Assembly (NCBI GenBank): GCA_964457365.1
Contig: CAYWFP010000011.1
Location: 1 to 60,196, forward strand
Reading direction: 5' to 3'
Source of the DNA: CAYWFP01 sp964457365
Lineage (GTDB): Bacteria; Planctomycetota; SZUA-567
Length of the DNA stretch: 60,196 nt
Both the position numbers and the translations under genes were made by a program. This document shows, piece by piece, positions 34,999 through 44,900 of this stretch; the first letter of the stretch is position 1; the number at the start of each line of letters is the position of its first letter. Below the pieces are notes generated by a model. That model was given only the letters and a program-made list of their open reading frames with translations, was not told the origin of the DNA and did not search any database.

Positions 34999-37563
34999 AT
35001 GAACCGCATCGCCCGACTCGCACGCGTATCCTTCCTCTGGCTGGCGGTCTCGATCCTGCCGCTTGGCGCCCTCGCCGGCGAGGAGACGCCACCCGCGGAA
35101 GATACCGCCGAGACGGCTGCGCCCGACGCGTTGGTCGCCGCCTTCGACGAAAAGGGCATCGCGTCGCTGAAGCAGGGTGGCTTCACGCTCATGGATCCGA
35201 AAGACCGGCGGGCGAAGTTGCAGTACATCCGCGTGCTGAATCCCGACGCCAAACACGGCTGGGACCAGCACTGGGATCCCAAGGCGACGGAGACCGTCTT
35301 CGACGAGGCGACCAAGACGCTGCGGCAGACGTTCGCGCAATGCACGCTGGCGATTACCTGGACGCAGCCCAAGCCGAGCCAGATCGACACGACCGTGGAG
35401 ATCGTCTCCACCGCCGACGAACCGATCATCGTCAAGCTCTTCCTCGGAACGCTGCGCCTGCCGCGGACGCACCATACCTTCAACGCCGCCAAAAACATCC
35501 CCGACGTCCGCGTCTTTCCGCACCCGGGCGGCGCGCTGGCGGTGCTCAACCCGCCGGGCCGGACGCATCCGCCGAGCCTGATGATTTACGGACTCAATCA
35601 CAGCAAGCGCCTGGACGCGCCCGCCGCCGACGGCACCATTCTCGGCAGCGGCTTCCTCTCCGTCGAAAATCACTTCGCCCGCGAGGCCAAACACCCCATC
35701 GTCGACAACAAGTGGTTCGACAATCCCGGCTCGGCGATCCGGCCCGGGCAGACGGTAACGTGGAAGTTCTCCATTGGCGCGGCGAAGGACAAAGACGCAT
35801 TCGACCCGGTAGTCGCGCAGATGAAGAAGCTCGAACGCCGGCAGGAGCCGATGAAGCTGGCCTGGTCCGACCGGCGGCCGATCGGGACGATCTTCTGGTG
35901 CCACAGCAACCAGAAGTGGCCGACCAATCCGCGCGGCTTCAACTTCGGCCAGGGAAAGAAACACGACGTCACCACCGCCGAGGGCAAGGCGGTCTTCAAG
36001 AAGGAGCTGCTGGAGTACGTCGACCGCTGCATCGAGAACTGCAGGAAGATGAACGCGCAGGGGGTGATTATCTGGGACCTCGAGGGCGAGGAACTCTGGC
36101 ACCCGATCAGCTATATCGGCGATCCGCGGGTGCTGCCGCAGGCGGCGCCGGAGCTGAACGAACTGGCCGACGAAGTCTTCAAGCGCTTCACCGACGCGGG
36201 CCTCAGGACCGGGCTCACCATCCGCCCGACCGACGTCTACATGAAGAAGCCCGGCGATACGCGCAGCTGGTGGCACCGCGACGTGAAGGACCCGGTGCAA
36301 CTCATGTGCGACAAGATCGCCTACGCCAAGGAGCGCTGGGGCACGACCATCTTCTACCTCGATTCCAACGTCTTCGGCAAGGGTTTCGACACGGTCCTGC
36401 CGAAGAACCACGGCGTGCCGTGGACCATGCCGGCGGCGATGCTCGAGGAGGTGAACAAGCGCCACCCGGACGTGCTGGTGATACCCGAGTGGGCGGGGAC
36501 GCAGCACTACCGCTTCGGCGCGCCCTACAGCTCGCCGAACAACCGGCAGATGTGCACGCCCGGCTGGGTGCGCGAGATCTGGCCCGATGCCTTCCGCGTG
36601 GTGGCCTGCAACCCCGGGCTGATGCGCGACCACTGGTCGAACTACTTGAACGGCGTCATGGGCGGCGACGTGCTGCTCTTCCCGGCGTGGTACGGATCGC
36701 TGGAAGGCAAGTACATCGAGATGGTCTACGCCGAGGCCGCGCTGGCCAAGACCGTCCCGGAGGCGGTCGCCAGCGCCGCCGCGGCCGACCTGCCGGCGCT
36801 GCTGCAGAACGAGAGCGAGGCGGTGCGCTATCACGCCGCGCTGAAGCTCGGCGAGACGCCGACGCCGGAGGCGGCGGCGCTGCTGGCGGGGATGCTGGAG
36901 GATACGAGCATCCCGGTCCGCCGCGCGGCGCTGGTCCGTCTCGCCAAGGTCGAGCCGACCGACCCGGCGGTGGTGGAGCGACTGGCGCAGATCGTGGCGC
37001 AGAACACGCGCGGCCTCGACTCGGTGCTGCGCCCGTTCGCGGCCGACGCCCTGGGCGCCTGCGGCGAGGCGGGCGTGCCGGTGCTGACCAAACTCCTCGC
37101 GACCAAGGACCGTACCGCCCTGCCCTTCGCCGTGCGCGCCATTCAGGCCACCGGCACGCGGAACGAGGAGGCGATCCAGGCGCTGCTGGGCGTCGTCGGC
37201 AAGAAGCTCGCGAACAACATGCCCTCGCAGGAGGCGGCGATCAAGGCCCTGGGCGAGTTGAAGGCCGAGGCGGCGGCGCCGGTGCTGATCGAGCTGTTGA
37301 AGGACCGCGAGCGGAACAACGAGTGGAAGCGCCTCGCGGCGGCCAGGTCGCTCGGGCAGATCGGCGATCCGGCGGCGCTGGAGGCGCTGATCGAACAGAC
37401 GCGCGTGCATTACTCCTCGACCGCGGTCTACTCCATCGGGCGCGTCCTCGACGAGGCGCTGGAGGCCATCACCGGCGAAAAAGGGCTTATCGGCCGGGGT
37501 GAGTGGCAGCGGTGGTACAACGAGCAGAAGAAGAGCGGCGGCGAAAGCGAGGCGAAAGAATAG
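34999..37563 (+). CDS. secreted TIM-barrel protein with C-terminal HEAT repeats
   Basis: The 854-residue protein starts with a signal peptide (FLWLAVSILPLGALA). A beta-rich N-terminal part is followed by a barrel-like domain with GVIIWDLEGEELWHPISYIG, LTIRPTDVY, IFYLDSNVFG and VIPEWAGTQ. These match in order the blocks of the 11005-13002 protein, so the two are paralogues. After residue 600 come five or six HEAT/PBS-lyase-type repeats (AVRYHAALKLGETPTPEAAA; LAAARSLGQIGDPAALEAL), in place of the other protein's cadherin-like tail. Probable extracellular glycan-active protein; activity not shown. Confidence 0.72.
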   Translation: MNRIARLARVSFLWLAVSILPLGALAGEETPPAEDTAETAAPDALVAAFDEKGIASLKQGGFTLMDPKDRRAKLQYIRVLNPDAKHGWDQHWDPKATETVFDEATKTLRQTFAQCTLAITWTQPKPSQIDTTVEIVSTADEPIIVKLFLGTLRLPRTHHTFNAAKNIPDVRVFPHPGGALAVLNPPGRTHPPSLMIYGLNHSKRLDAPAADGTILGSGFLSVENHFAREAKHPIVDNKWFDNPGSAIRPGQTVTWKFSIGAAKDKDAFDPVVAQMKKLERRQEPMKLAWSDRRPIGTIFWCHSNQKWPTNPRGFNFGQGKKHDVTTAEGKAVFKKELLEYVDRCIENCRKMNAQGVIIWDLEGEELWHPISYIGDPRVLPQAAPELNELADEVFKRFTDAGLRTGLTIRPTDVYMKKPGDTRSWWHRDVKDPVQLMCDKIAYAKERWGTTIFYLDSNVFGKGFDTVLPKNHGVPWTMPAAMLEEVNKRHPDVLVIPEWAGTQHYRFGAPYSSPNNRQMCTPGWVREIWPDAFRVVACNPGLMRDHWSNYLNGVMGGDVLLFPAWYGSLEGKYIEMVYAEAALAKTVPEAVASAAAADLPALLQNESEAVRYHAALKLGETPTPEAAALLAGMLEDTSIPVRRAALVRLAKVEPTDPAVVERLAQIVAQNTRGLDSVLRPFAADALGACGEAGVPVLTKLLATKDRTALPFAVRAIQATGTRNEEAIQALLGVVGKKLANNMPSQEAAIKALGELKAEAAAPVLIELLKDRERNNEWKRLAAARSLGQIGDPAALEALIEQTRVHYSSTAVYSIGRVLDEALEAITGEKGLIGRGEWQRWYNEQKKSGGESEAKE

Positions 37564-37566
37564 CCC

Positions 37567-39117
37567 TCACGGCTTCGCCGGAAGCGCCTGCGCCAGCGCC
37601 GCGGCGACCTCCCCGGCGGCCACGCGGTTGCCGCGGGTGTTCCAGTGCGTGTCCCGCGGCAGGTAGGTCCGCGCCTCGCCCTCGGCCGCGCGCAACGCCG
37701 GCAGCAGGTCGACGCAGGCGATGCCCTGCGCGGCGCAGAAGTCCGCCAGCTCGCGCTGCGGGCGGAAGCGGTCGTAGTCGCTCTCGCGCAAGCCGAAGGT
37801 GGTGCGCACCTCGCGCCACAGCGCGTCGTTGACCTGGAACTCGTCGGGCAAGAGCGCCACCAGCACGCGCCCGCCGGCCGCGTCGCGCAATTCCACCAGA
37901 CTCGCCTTGGCCGCGGCGTAGGCGGCGCGCACGTCCGGTGTCTGCGGCACGGCGCAGACGGCCATGCGCTGATGCTCGAGGTGGAGGAAGTGGCCCTCGC
38001 CGAAGGTGGGCCGCGACTCGTCGAAGATATCCCCGCCGCGGTGCTCGGCGCTCAACGACGCGCCCTCCGCGCGCAGCAGCTCGCCGGCGACGCGCGCGAG
38101 GCGCCGGGAGAGCATGCCCACGTACCACCACTCCGCGGTCAGCAGACACCGGCCCAGGTCGCCGGGCGTGCGCTTGTCGCGCACGAGGATGTCGTTGCCG
38201 ACGAAGAAGAGCACCAGCGTGAAGTCGCAATCGTAAGCCGGGCCGAGGGTGCGAATCTGGTGCAGATACTCCTGCGGGCCCAGCCCCTCCAGGCCGACGT
38301 TCAGGATCTCGACCGGGCGCTTCAGGCGCCGGCTCATGTCGTCTTCCAGCAGCGTCAGGACGTTGCGCGGATACGGCACCATGCCCACGGCGAAGGAATC
38401 GCCCACGCCCAAAACCCGCAGCGTGCCCGGCGCCCTGGCGCGGGCGAATTCGGTGTCGTAATAACCGTCGCGGTTAACCGGATAGCCCAGGCGCGTGACG
38501 CCGCGCGGAAGGCGCTGATCCTCGATGCGCTTGACCGCGCTCATGTCCGGCCGCGAGAGGAGCGGATTGTGCGTCACCGCCGCCAGCCCGCGCAGGCCCG
38601 GCTCCAGCAGCAGCGCCGCCAGCAGCAGGTTGCCCAGCAGCAGATCGATCCGCCGCATCCACTTCGACGCCAGCGCCGCGCGCACGCCCGCGCTCAGCGC
38701 GCGCAACAGCAGAAGCAGGAGTAACAGCGCCGCCGCCCAGAGCAGAAACGCGCGAAAGAGATGGCCGGGCTTGGCGCTCGGCAACAGCCACGTCCCGACC
38801 ACCGCGAAGGCGCAGAGGTAAAGAATCCCCCGTGCCAGCGCGCAGCGGTTCGGCGCCGGCACGCGCGGAGCGAAGGCGAGGACCAGCACCAGCAGCGCGT
38901 CGACGCCGCAGGCAACCAGGCCGGCCGCGTCGGCGAGGGCCACGCGGGTCCACGCCTCGCCCGCGTCGAGGAGCTTGCCGTAGAGGTAGACCGCGCAGGC
39001 GAGCGGCAGCAGTTGCGCCAGCCCCGCCCCCAGCGCCCGCCAGCGCCTGCCCGGATGCGCGCGCCAGCGATAGAGCGGCGAGACGGGCGCGGCGGGAGAG
39101 TCGGGCGGCTCGGGCAT
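37567..39117 (-). CDS. membrane SGNH hydrolase, AlgX/AlgJ-like
   Basis: Taken from ATG 39117 (AAAGGG upstream) the protein has 516 residues; ATGs at 39162 and 39171 are alternatives. Four hydrophobic segments lie in the first 180 residues, including a Leu-rich helix (AAALLLLLLLLRAL). The extracytoplasmic SGNH domain has LGVGDSFAVGM (nucleophile Ser), FFVGNDI (Asn) and DTHWNTRGN (Asp-His pair). DxHW endings are typical of polysaccharide O-acetyltransferase partners. It is convergent with the preceding gene (3-bp gap). The acceptor sugar is unknown. Confidence 0.75.
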   Translation of the reverse strand: MPEPPDSPAAPVSPLYRWRAHPGRRWRALGAGLAQLLPLACAVYLYGKLLDAGEAWTRVALADAAGLVACGVDALLVLVLAFAPRVPAPNRCALARGILYLCAFAVVGTWLLPSAKPGHLFRAFLLWAAALLLLLLLLRALSAGVRAALASKWMRRIDLLLGNLLLAALLLEPGLRGLAAVTHNPLLSRPDMSAVKRIEDQRLPRGVTRLGYPVNRDGYYDTEFARARAPGTLRVLGVGDSFAVGMVPYPRNVLTLLEDDMSRRLKRPVEILNVGLEGLGPQEYLHQIRTLGPAYDCDFTLVLFFVGNDILVRDKRTPGDLGRCLLTAEWWYVGMLSRRLARVAGELLRAEGASLSAEHRGGDIFDESRPTFGEGHFLHLEHQRMAVCAVPQTPDVRAAYAAAKASLVELRDAAGGRVLVALLPDEFQVNDALWREVRTTFGLRESDYDRFRPQRELADFCAAQGIACVDLLPALRAAEGEARTYLPRDTHWNTRGNRVAAGEVAAALAQALPAKP

Positions 39118-39173
39118 GCGATACCCTTTCGGACGCGACGGCACGTACGCCTGTCGATTCATGCGCTCCACGC

Positions 39174-39201
39174 TTGCGCGACGGCGCGCGGGGTGTACAC
39201 T
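39174..39201 (+). promoter_or_regulatory. promoter candidate for tRNA-Ser
   Basis: TTGCGC (39174-39179), 16-bp spacer, TACACT (39196-39201) preceded by TG. Predicted start is about 35 nt before the mature tRNA. Confidence 0.5.
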
Positions 39202-39241
39202 ACGGGTGGCCGGCGATCACCGGCCCGGCTCGCGACGTATC

Positions 39242-39329
39242 GGAGGCGTGTCCGAGTGGTCGAAGGAGCTGGTTTTGAAAACCAGTGACGGGCAACCGTC
39301 CGGGAGTTCGAATCTCTCCGCCTCCGCCA
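39242..39329 (+). tRNA. tRNA-Ser (anticodon UGA)
   Basis: 88 nt. Acceptor GGAGGCG (39242-39248) pairs with CGCCTCC (39319-39325). Anticodon arm CTGGT-TTTGAAA-ACCAG gives TGA, reading UCA. A long variable arm (class II) and T-arm GGGAGTTCGAATCTCTC follow; CCA is encoded. A terminator follows directly. Confidence 0.97.
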
Positions 39330-39336
39330 GTCTTCC

Positions 39337-39360
39337 CGCCCCCGCCTTCGGGGGCGTTTT
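39337..39360 (+). terminator. terminator after tRNA-Ser
   Basis: Stem CGCCCCCG and CGGGGGCG, loop CCTT, T-run 39357-39360. The T-run reaches the end of the convergent alpha-mannosidase gene. Confidence 0.85.
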
Positions 39361-41876
39361 CATCGCTTCTTGCGCGCACGCGCCTTGCTCCGCGGCTTGC
39401 GCTCGAGCAGCTCGGTCTCGACCAGGGCCCTGGTCTTCGGGTTGACGCGCAGGGTCTTGATCTCGAACGCGCCGAGGGAGACCTTCCGTTTCAGCCCGAT
39501 GCACGGCAGCGAGAGCGTGGTCGTCCGCTTGCGCCCGGTCGGCTCGAAGAGGCGGACGATCAGGTCGTCGCCTTTCTGGGCCTTCTTGAGCGCCTGGATC
39601 TGCACCACCTTGTCCGAGATCTCGGCCAGGGGCTTGGGCCTGCGGCCCTGCCCCGACGGGAAGAACGAAACCACGAACGGCTTCTCGTTCAGCGCCAGCG
39701 CCGCGCGGTCGACCGCGTCGAGTTGCGCCTTGGCCTCGCCGCCGTCGAACCAGAAGCGGAAGAGCCGCTCGCCTTGGTCGATGCGCGCGGTGAAACGGTC
39801 CGGCGGCACGACCGGCAGGTCCATGATCGGATGGCCCGAATAGGCGGGGCTGCGCACGAGCGAGGCGCGCACCGTCCGGCCCCGGAGGTCGCAGCCGTAG
39901 ACGCCGTCGTTGATCCACGTCAGCGCGTGCTTGCCGTCGTCGTAGACGAGAGCCGTCCACTTCTGCGCGACCGCCTCTTCGCCGTTGCCGGGAAGCGGCT
40001 GGACGCCGCAGGCGGTCTGTCCCAGAAACGCGTCCACCGCGCCCGGCACCGGCACGGCGAGCTTGAGCAGCGTGTCCTTCTCGTTCCAGTAGACGCGGGT
40101 CTCGACCTCGATGCGGGTGCCGCGCCGGGGCAGCTTGTAGCGCTGGATGACCGCCGAATGCCCCCAGCTCAGCACCGCCTCGACGATGACGCGGACCGGG
40201 CCGTCCTCGATCACGCGCACCGCCGGCTGCGACGCGTCGTCCAGGCCGCTGAGGCGCGCGGCCTCGGCCTTGGGCGGCGGGCGGAAGCGGCCGATCACCT
40301 TGCCGTAACCGCCCTTGCACATGCCCCAGGCGTCGCAGTCGTCGGCGACGGCCTGCGGCTGGAACGCGCCCTTGTCGACGAGGTCGATGCCGCGGGCGCG
40401 ATAGCGGTCGACAAGGCCGGTGCGGGTGTTGACGATCACCTCCAGCTCGCCGGTCTTGAAACGGATCCTGCCCTCGCGCGCGCGCAGCTTCACCCGCGGC
40501 CGCCGCTTCAGGTGGACGGGGTAGCAGTCGATGCGCGTCATCCGCCCCGGCGGCAGGGTCACCGCCACGGCCACGCGCTTGCGCCAGTCGGTGGCGATGT
40601 TGCTCGCCTCCTGCTCCACCTGGCACGGCACGGCCTTGCCGTCGACGGTGGCGGTGTAGTCGATCCAGGAACCGGTCCAGTTCTGCCCGGGCATCTGGAA
40701 CTCGCACTCGACAACCGTCGGCAGCGGGTACGGATGCGGGTTGTAGGCCAGCACCGGCATGGCCTCGGGCTTGCCTTTGCGCTGCCCCGCCGCGAGCGCG
40801 AAGAAGGCCCGCGTCTGCACGCGCGAGAGGATCTCCAGGCCGTGATCCAGCAGGCGCAGCGCCGACTCCTCCGCGGCCTGGATGCAGCTTCCGGGCAGGA
40901 CGTCGTGGAACTCCGCGGTCAGGAGGTCTTCCGTCGCCGCGGCCAACTCCTCCCGCGGGTAGTCCATGCTCCCTTGCGTCCACGCCGCCACCGCCATCTT
41001 TTCGGCCATGTAGAGCGCGTTTTCCAGCCGGCGGTGCTTCTGCTTGATGCGGATGATCGAGGTGTAGCAGCCGACGGCGAAGGGGTTGATGTCCTGGGTG
41101 TGAACGTGCAGCTCCGCGCGCTTGCCCAGCTCGGCGAAGTAGGCGTCGGGCGTGGAATGGAAGATCTCGACGTCCTCGCGCGCGCGTATCAGCTTCGCCA
41201 GCGCCTCGAGGTCCACGCGGCTGGCGCCCCCGCCGTGATTGCCCACGCCCCAGAGCACCACGTCGACGGGGCGGTCGGCGTGGCTCTCGATAACCCGCTC
41301 GACCTTGCCGCGCGCGGCGCCCGCGGGCGTGCAGTAGTACTCCTGGACGCGATGGGCCATCACCCGCGAGCCGTCGAAACCTTCCCAGAGGAACTGGTCG
41401 GCCCGGGTCCGGAAGAACGGCGTCTGCGGCCGGCAGAAGAGGTAGGCGTCGTAACCGCTCTTGGCCAGGATCTGCGCCAGGCCGCGGGTATGGCCGAACG
41501 GGTCGAAGTTGATCGCGGTGCGCGGCTCGACGCCGAAGCGGTCCTTGAAGTAGGTCTTGCCGACCAGGATCTGGCGGATGAAGCTCTCGCCCGAGGGCAT
41601 GTTGCAGTCCGGCTGCAGCCACCAGCCGCCCATGACATGCCACTTGCCGGCCTTGACGAGCTTCCCGATGCGCTCGAAGAGCGCCGGTTCGTACTCCTCG
41701 ACCCAGCGGTAGAGGATCGCCTCGTTATGGCAGAAGACGAAGTCGTCGTAGCGCTCGCAGAAGTCGGCGGCGACGCGGAAGGTGCTCAGCGCCTCGGCCG
41801 CGCCCTCCTCCCACTCCCAGAGCCAGACCGGATCGAGATGGGCGTTGCAGACGAGGTGGATCCTGCGCTTTTTCAT
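39360..41876 (-). CDS. alpha-mannosidase, GH38 family
   Basis: From ATG 41876 (GGAGGA 6 nt upstream) the protein has 838 residues. The GH38 zinc site is visible: NAHLDPVWLW (His13, Asp15) and INFDPFGHTRGL with Asp125 as the expected nucleophile. NHGGGASRVDL and EFHDVLPGSCIQAAEE are further GH38 blocks. C-terminal beta domains fill about 440-838. It lacks a signal peptide, so it probably trims imported mannosides. The Lys/Arg-rich C-terminus (SKARARKKR) is unusual. Confidence 0.93.
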   Translation of the reverse strand: MKKRRIHLVCNAHLDPVWLWEWEEGAAEALSTFRVAADFCERYDDFVFCHNEAILYRWVEEYEPALFERIGKLVKAGKWHVMGGWWLQPDCNMPSGESFIRQILVGKTYFKDRFGVEPRTAINFDPFGHTRGLAQILAKSGYDAYLFCRPQTPFFRTRADQFLWEGFDGSRVMAHRVQEYYCTPAGAARGKVERVIESHADRPVDVVLWGVGNHGGGASRVDLEALAKLIRAREDVEIFHSTPDAYFAELGKRAELHVHTQDINPFAVGCYTSIIRIKQKHRRLENALYMAEKMAVAAWTQGSMDYPREELAAATEDLLTAEFHDVLPGSCIQAAEESALRLLDHGLEILSRVQTRAFFALAAGQRKGKPEAMPVLAYNPHPYPLPTVVECEFQMPGQNWTGSWIDYTATVDGKAVPCQVEQEASNIATDWRKRVAVAVTLPPGRMTRIDCYPVHLKRRPRVKLRAREGRIRFKTGELEVIVNTRTGLVDRYRARGIDLVDKGAFQPQAVADDCDAWGMCKGGYGKVIGRFRPPPKAEAARLSGLDDASQPAVRVIEDGPVRVIVEAVLSWGHSAVIQRYKLPRRGTRIEVETRVYWNEKDTLLKLAVPVPGAVDAFLGQTACGVQPLPGNGEEAVAQKWTALVYDDGKHALTWINDGVYGCDLRGRTVRASLVRSPAYSGHPIMDLPVVPPDRFTARIDQGERLFRFWFDGGEAKAQLDAVDRAALALNEKPFVVSFFPSGQGRRPKPLAEISDKVVQIQALKKAQKGDDLIVRLFEPTGRKRTTTLSLPCIGLKRKVSLGAFEIKTLRVNPKTRALVETELLERKPRSKARARKKR

Positions 41877-41964
41877 GCTGTTCCTCCGGGGATGCGGAAA
41901 CGTCGACCGACAGGTGACAGGATTCGGCGCGGTTGTCAAGGCGAAAGCGCGAAAGCGGGAGCCC

Positions 41965-44900
41965 TCACTGCACCGGATGCGGCGGTACGCCGGGGAGTTC
42001 CGGATCGACCTTCAGCTTCGCCGGGTCGGTCTGGGGCGTGTAGCCGTTCCCGGACTCGAGCTTCGCTTGCGGTGCCTGCGCGGCCTCCCGCTTCTTCAGC
42101 TCCTCGGCGGTGTAGTAGGCCGGCTCGTCCTCGCCGGGCGTATGCACGATGCGCTGGGGGATGTCGAGGCCGTAGACGTCCTTGAGGCGGAGCACCGGCC
42201 GGTACCCGCTCATGCGGTACTTGACGAGGATCTTGTCGACGTTGAGCGCCTTCAGCGACTCGGCGTAGGTCGGGAAGTCCTCGGCGGCGAAGACATGCGC
42301 GCCGTCGCCGGCGAAATCGCCGATGAACGTGACGAAGCCGCCGTCGCCGCCGTAGATCTTGCGCAGGGTCATGGTGGAGAAGCGGATCTGCAGCTCCACC
42401 TCGCCGCCGCTGCCGGGCGTCCACGCGAAGGTCTTGCTCGCCGGGTAATTGTAGTTCTCGAGCACGGTCTTCTTGTCGGTCAGCCGCAGCGTCAGCACCG
42501 TCAGGTACGGCCGGTCGACCACCGGCTTGTGCAGGTGGATGGGCAGCACGTCGGTCGGCAGCGCCCGGATCTCGACGGTGTAGCTGTCCTGGATCCCCCA
42601 CTTGCCGCGGTCGCCGTCGGCGAGAAAGCGCAGGAAACGGCCGGTGAACGGCACCTGATGGCCGAAGTAGGTGCGCGCGATAAACGTCTTCTCTCCCTTG
42701 ACGAGGAAGGGCTTGGCTTCCTCCCGGGTGAAGGCCCAGACCTTGCCGCCGGCCTTGGCGAAGAGCTCCTTGGGCATGTCCGTCGGCGGGACGTTCTTGA
42801 CGTCGTTGTAGACCCGGGTCTCCCACTTGTCCTGCAGGTGCGACGCCGTCTGTAGAATGGCGTAGTCGAGCATGAAGTCCAGCGGCCCGCGCTGGAGTGT
42901 CCAGACGGTCTGCTCCTCCGGGCTGTCCGTGCCGAGCTCTTCCCGGAGAATCTTGAAGGCGTCCGCCGCCGCCTTGTAACCACCGCCCTCGTCCTCGGAC
43001 GCGGGCGTCGCGACCGGCAAAGCGCCGGCGCCGGGTACGGCCCCGGGCGGGCGGCCCTCGAAGCCGGCCTTCAGGTTCTCGTAGGCGGTCTTGCACTCCT
43101 GCTCGTCGAGCTTGGGGCGGACGGACTTCAGGCCTTCGCGGAACTCGAGAAAATACTCCGGCGCGTCGAGCGACTTCACCATCGTCCCGGGCGCACCGGT
43201 GACCTTCTTCTCGATCTTGTCCCAGTAGCCGGCCAGCGGCTTCATCACCCGCAGCGAGGTCTTGCGGCCCTTGACGAGGCGGATCTGCCGGAGTTGTCCG
43301 ACCAGTTGCAACCAGGTCGGACGGTCCCGGTCGGCGACGAGAAATTCCGAGAGCTCCGTCCACGCACGGTCCAGGAAGCGGCTGTACGGACCGTCCAGGA
43401 GCGCGCACCGCTGCGCCGTGCGGCCGATCTGGTCGATACCGCGCAACCGGTCGCGTCCTTCGGAGAAACGCGCGGCGAAGGCGTACCAGTCCGCGAAGAC
43501 GCGGTCGTTGTACTGCACGCGGAACGCCTTGATACTGCTCAGCAGCAGCGCGGCCATCCGCTCGCGGCCCTGTTCGTCGAGCCGCGGGTCGTTCAGCGCC
43601 TCGGCGTACTCCTCGAGCAGGTCGAAGATCTTTTCGCGCCCGGCGAGCGTGTGCGCCGGGCGAATGCGCGGCGCGTCCGCGGGCATCGCCCCGGTGAGCG
43701 GCCAGAAGTCGACCAGCGTCACCGGCGGCACGCCGCTGTCGTCGGCCCAGACCTCGGTCCAGTTCAGCGCCACCGTCTGTGAGTCGATCCGGTCCTTCTC
43801 GACGAGGCTGACGAGGGTGCGCAGCAGCTCCTCTTCGTGCTCGGCGAAGATCCGGCGATCGGTCCGCCAGTCCACGCAGGCCTGGTACAACTCCGGCAGC
43901 CAGCGCGCCACCTCGCGCGGGTAACCCCGATCCAGCGCCCAGAGCACCTGCCCCGACGGCAGCGGCTTGTCCTCGATCGACCAGCCGCGACTGGCCGCGC
44001 GGGCGATGTTGATGCGGCGGACGAGATGCTCGTAATAGGCGCCGACGACCTTGTCCGGGGTCTTCGCGTCGATCTTGCGCGCGTGCAGCATCAGGTCCAG
44101 ATCCAGCGGGCTCAGCACCAGCTTGTGGAAATCCTCGCTGAAGCGGTACTTGAGGCGCCGCTCGATGAAGTGCGTGTCGGCGAAGTTCAGCGGCCTGGTC
44201 CACCAGAGCGCGGCGTTGTAGTCCTCCAACCGCTCGATGTCGTTGCGGAACCGGAAAAACATGCGCAGGTTCCTCTCGCCGTAGCCGCCGGCGACGTCCT
44301 CCTGGTCGAGGTAGGCGGGCTTGCGGAACTCCCGGCGATACGCCTCCATCGTCGTGCGCGTCTGCACCCAGCCGGCCGTCAGCATGATACCCACGGAGAT
44401 TACCAGGACGATCCAGCTCATCAGCAGCACGTTGCGCGGGACGGCCTGGCGGCGCAGATACTCCGGCAGCGGCGTCCACAAGCGCCGGTCGCGCGGCAGC
44501 ACCTGGACGAAGAGATCGCGCAGGAACATCGGCCGGTCGCCCTTGGGCGCGGCGGGCTTTACCTCCGCCGGCAGCCCCAGCGCCTGCAGCACCTGCGGCA
44601 TGGCCCGGCCTTCCTGCACGGCGCTGGCGAAGAAGATGCCGCGCAGGAACGGCGTCGGCTGGTACGGGTTCTCGCTGAAGAGGCCGCGCGAGACGGCTTT
44701 CAGACCCGGCGCGAGCGTGCCCATGGCGTCGGGGAAGAAGACCGCGTCGGGCCGGACCCGGGGATGGTTGTGCAGCAGCAGCAGGCGCAGGTCGCGGAGC
44801 TGGTCGACCACCTGCGCGAGCGTCGACTCGATGGCCTCCTCGGGCGTCTGCCCGGGGCGGCTCATCGCGCCCATGCACTGCTCGAGCGCCTCCGCGGGCA

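Noticed and set aside
41877..41950. Promoter for the alpha-mannosidase gene (TTGACA on the minus strand near 41934-41939)
   Set aside because: The -35 is perfect but no acceptable -10 lies at 16-18 bp, so it was not called.
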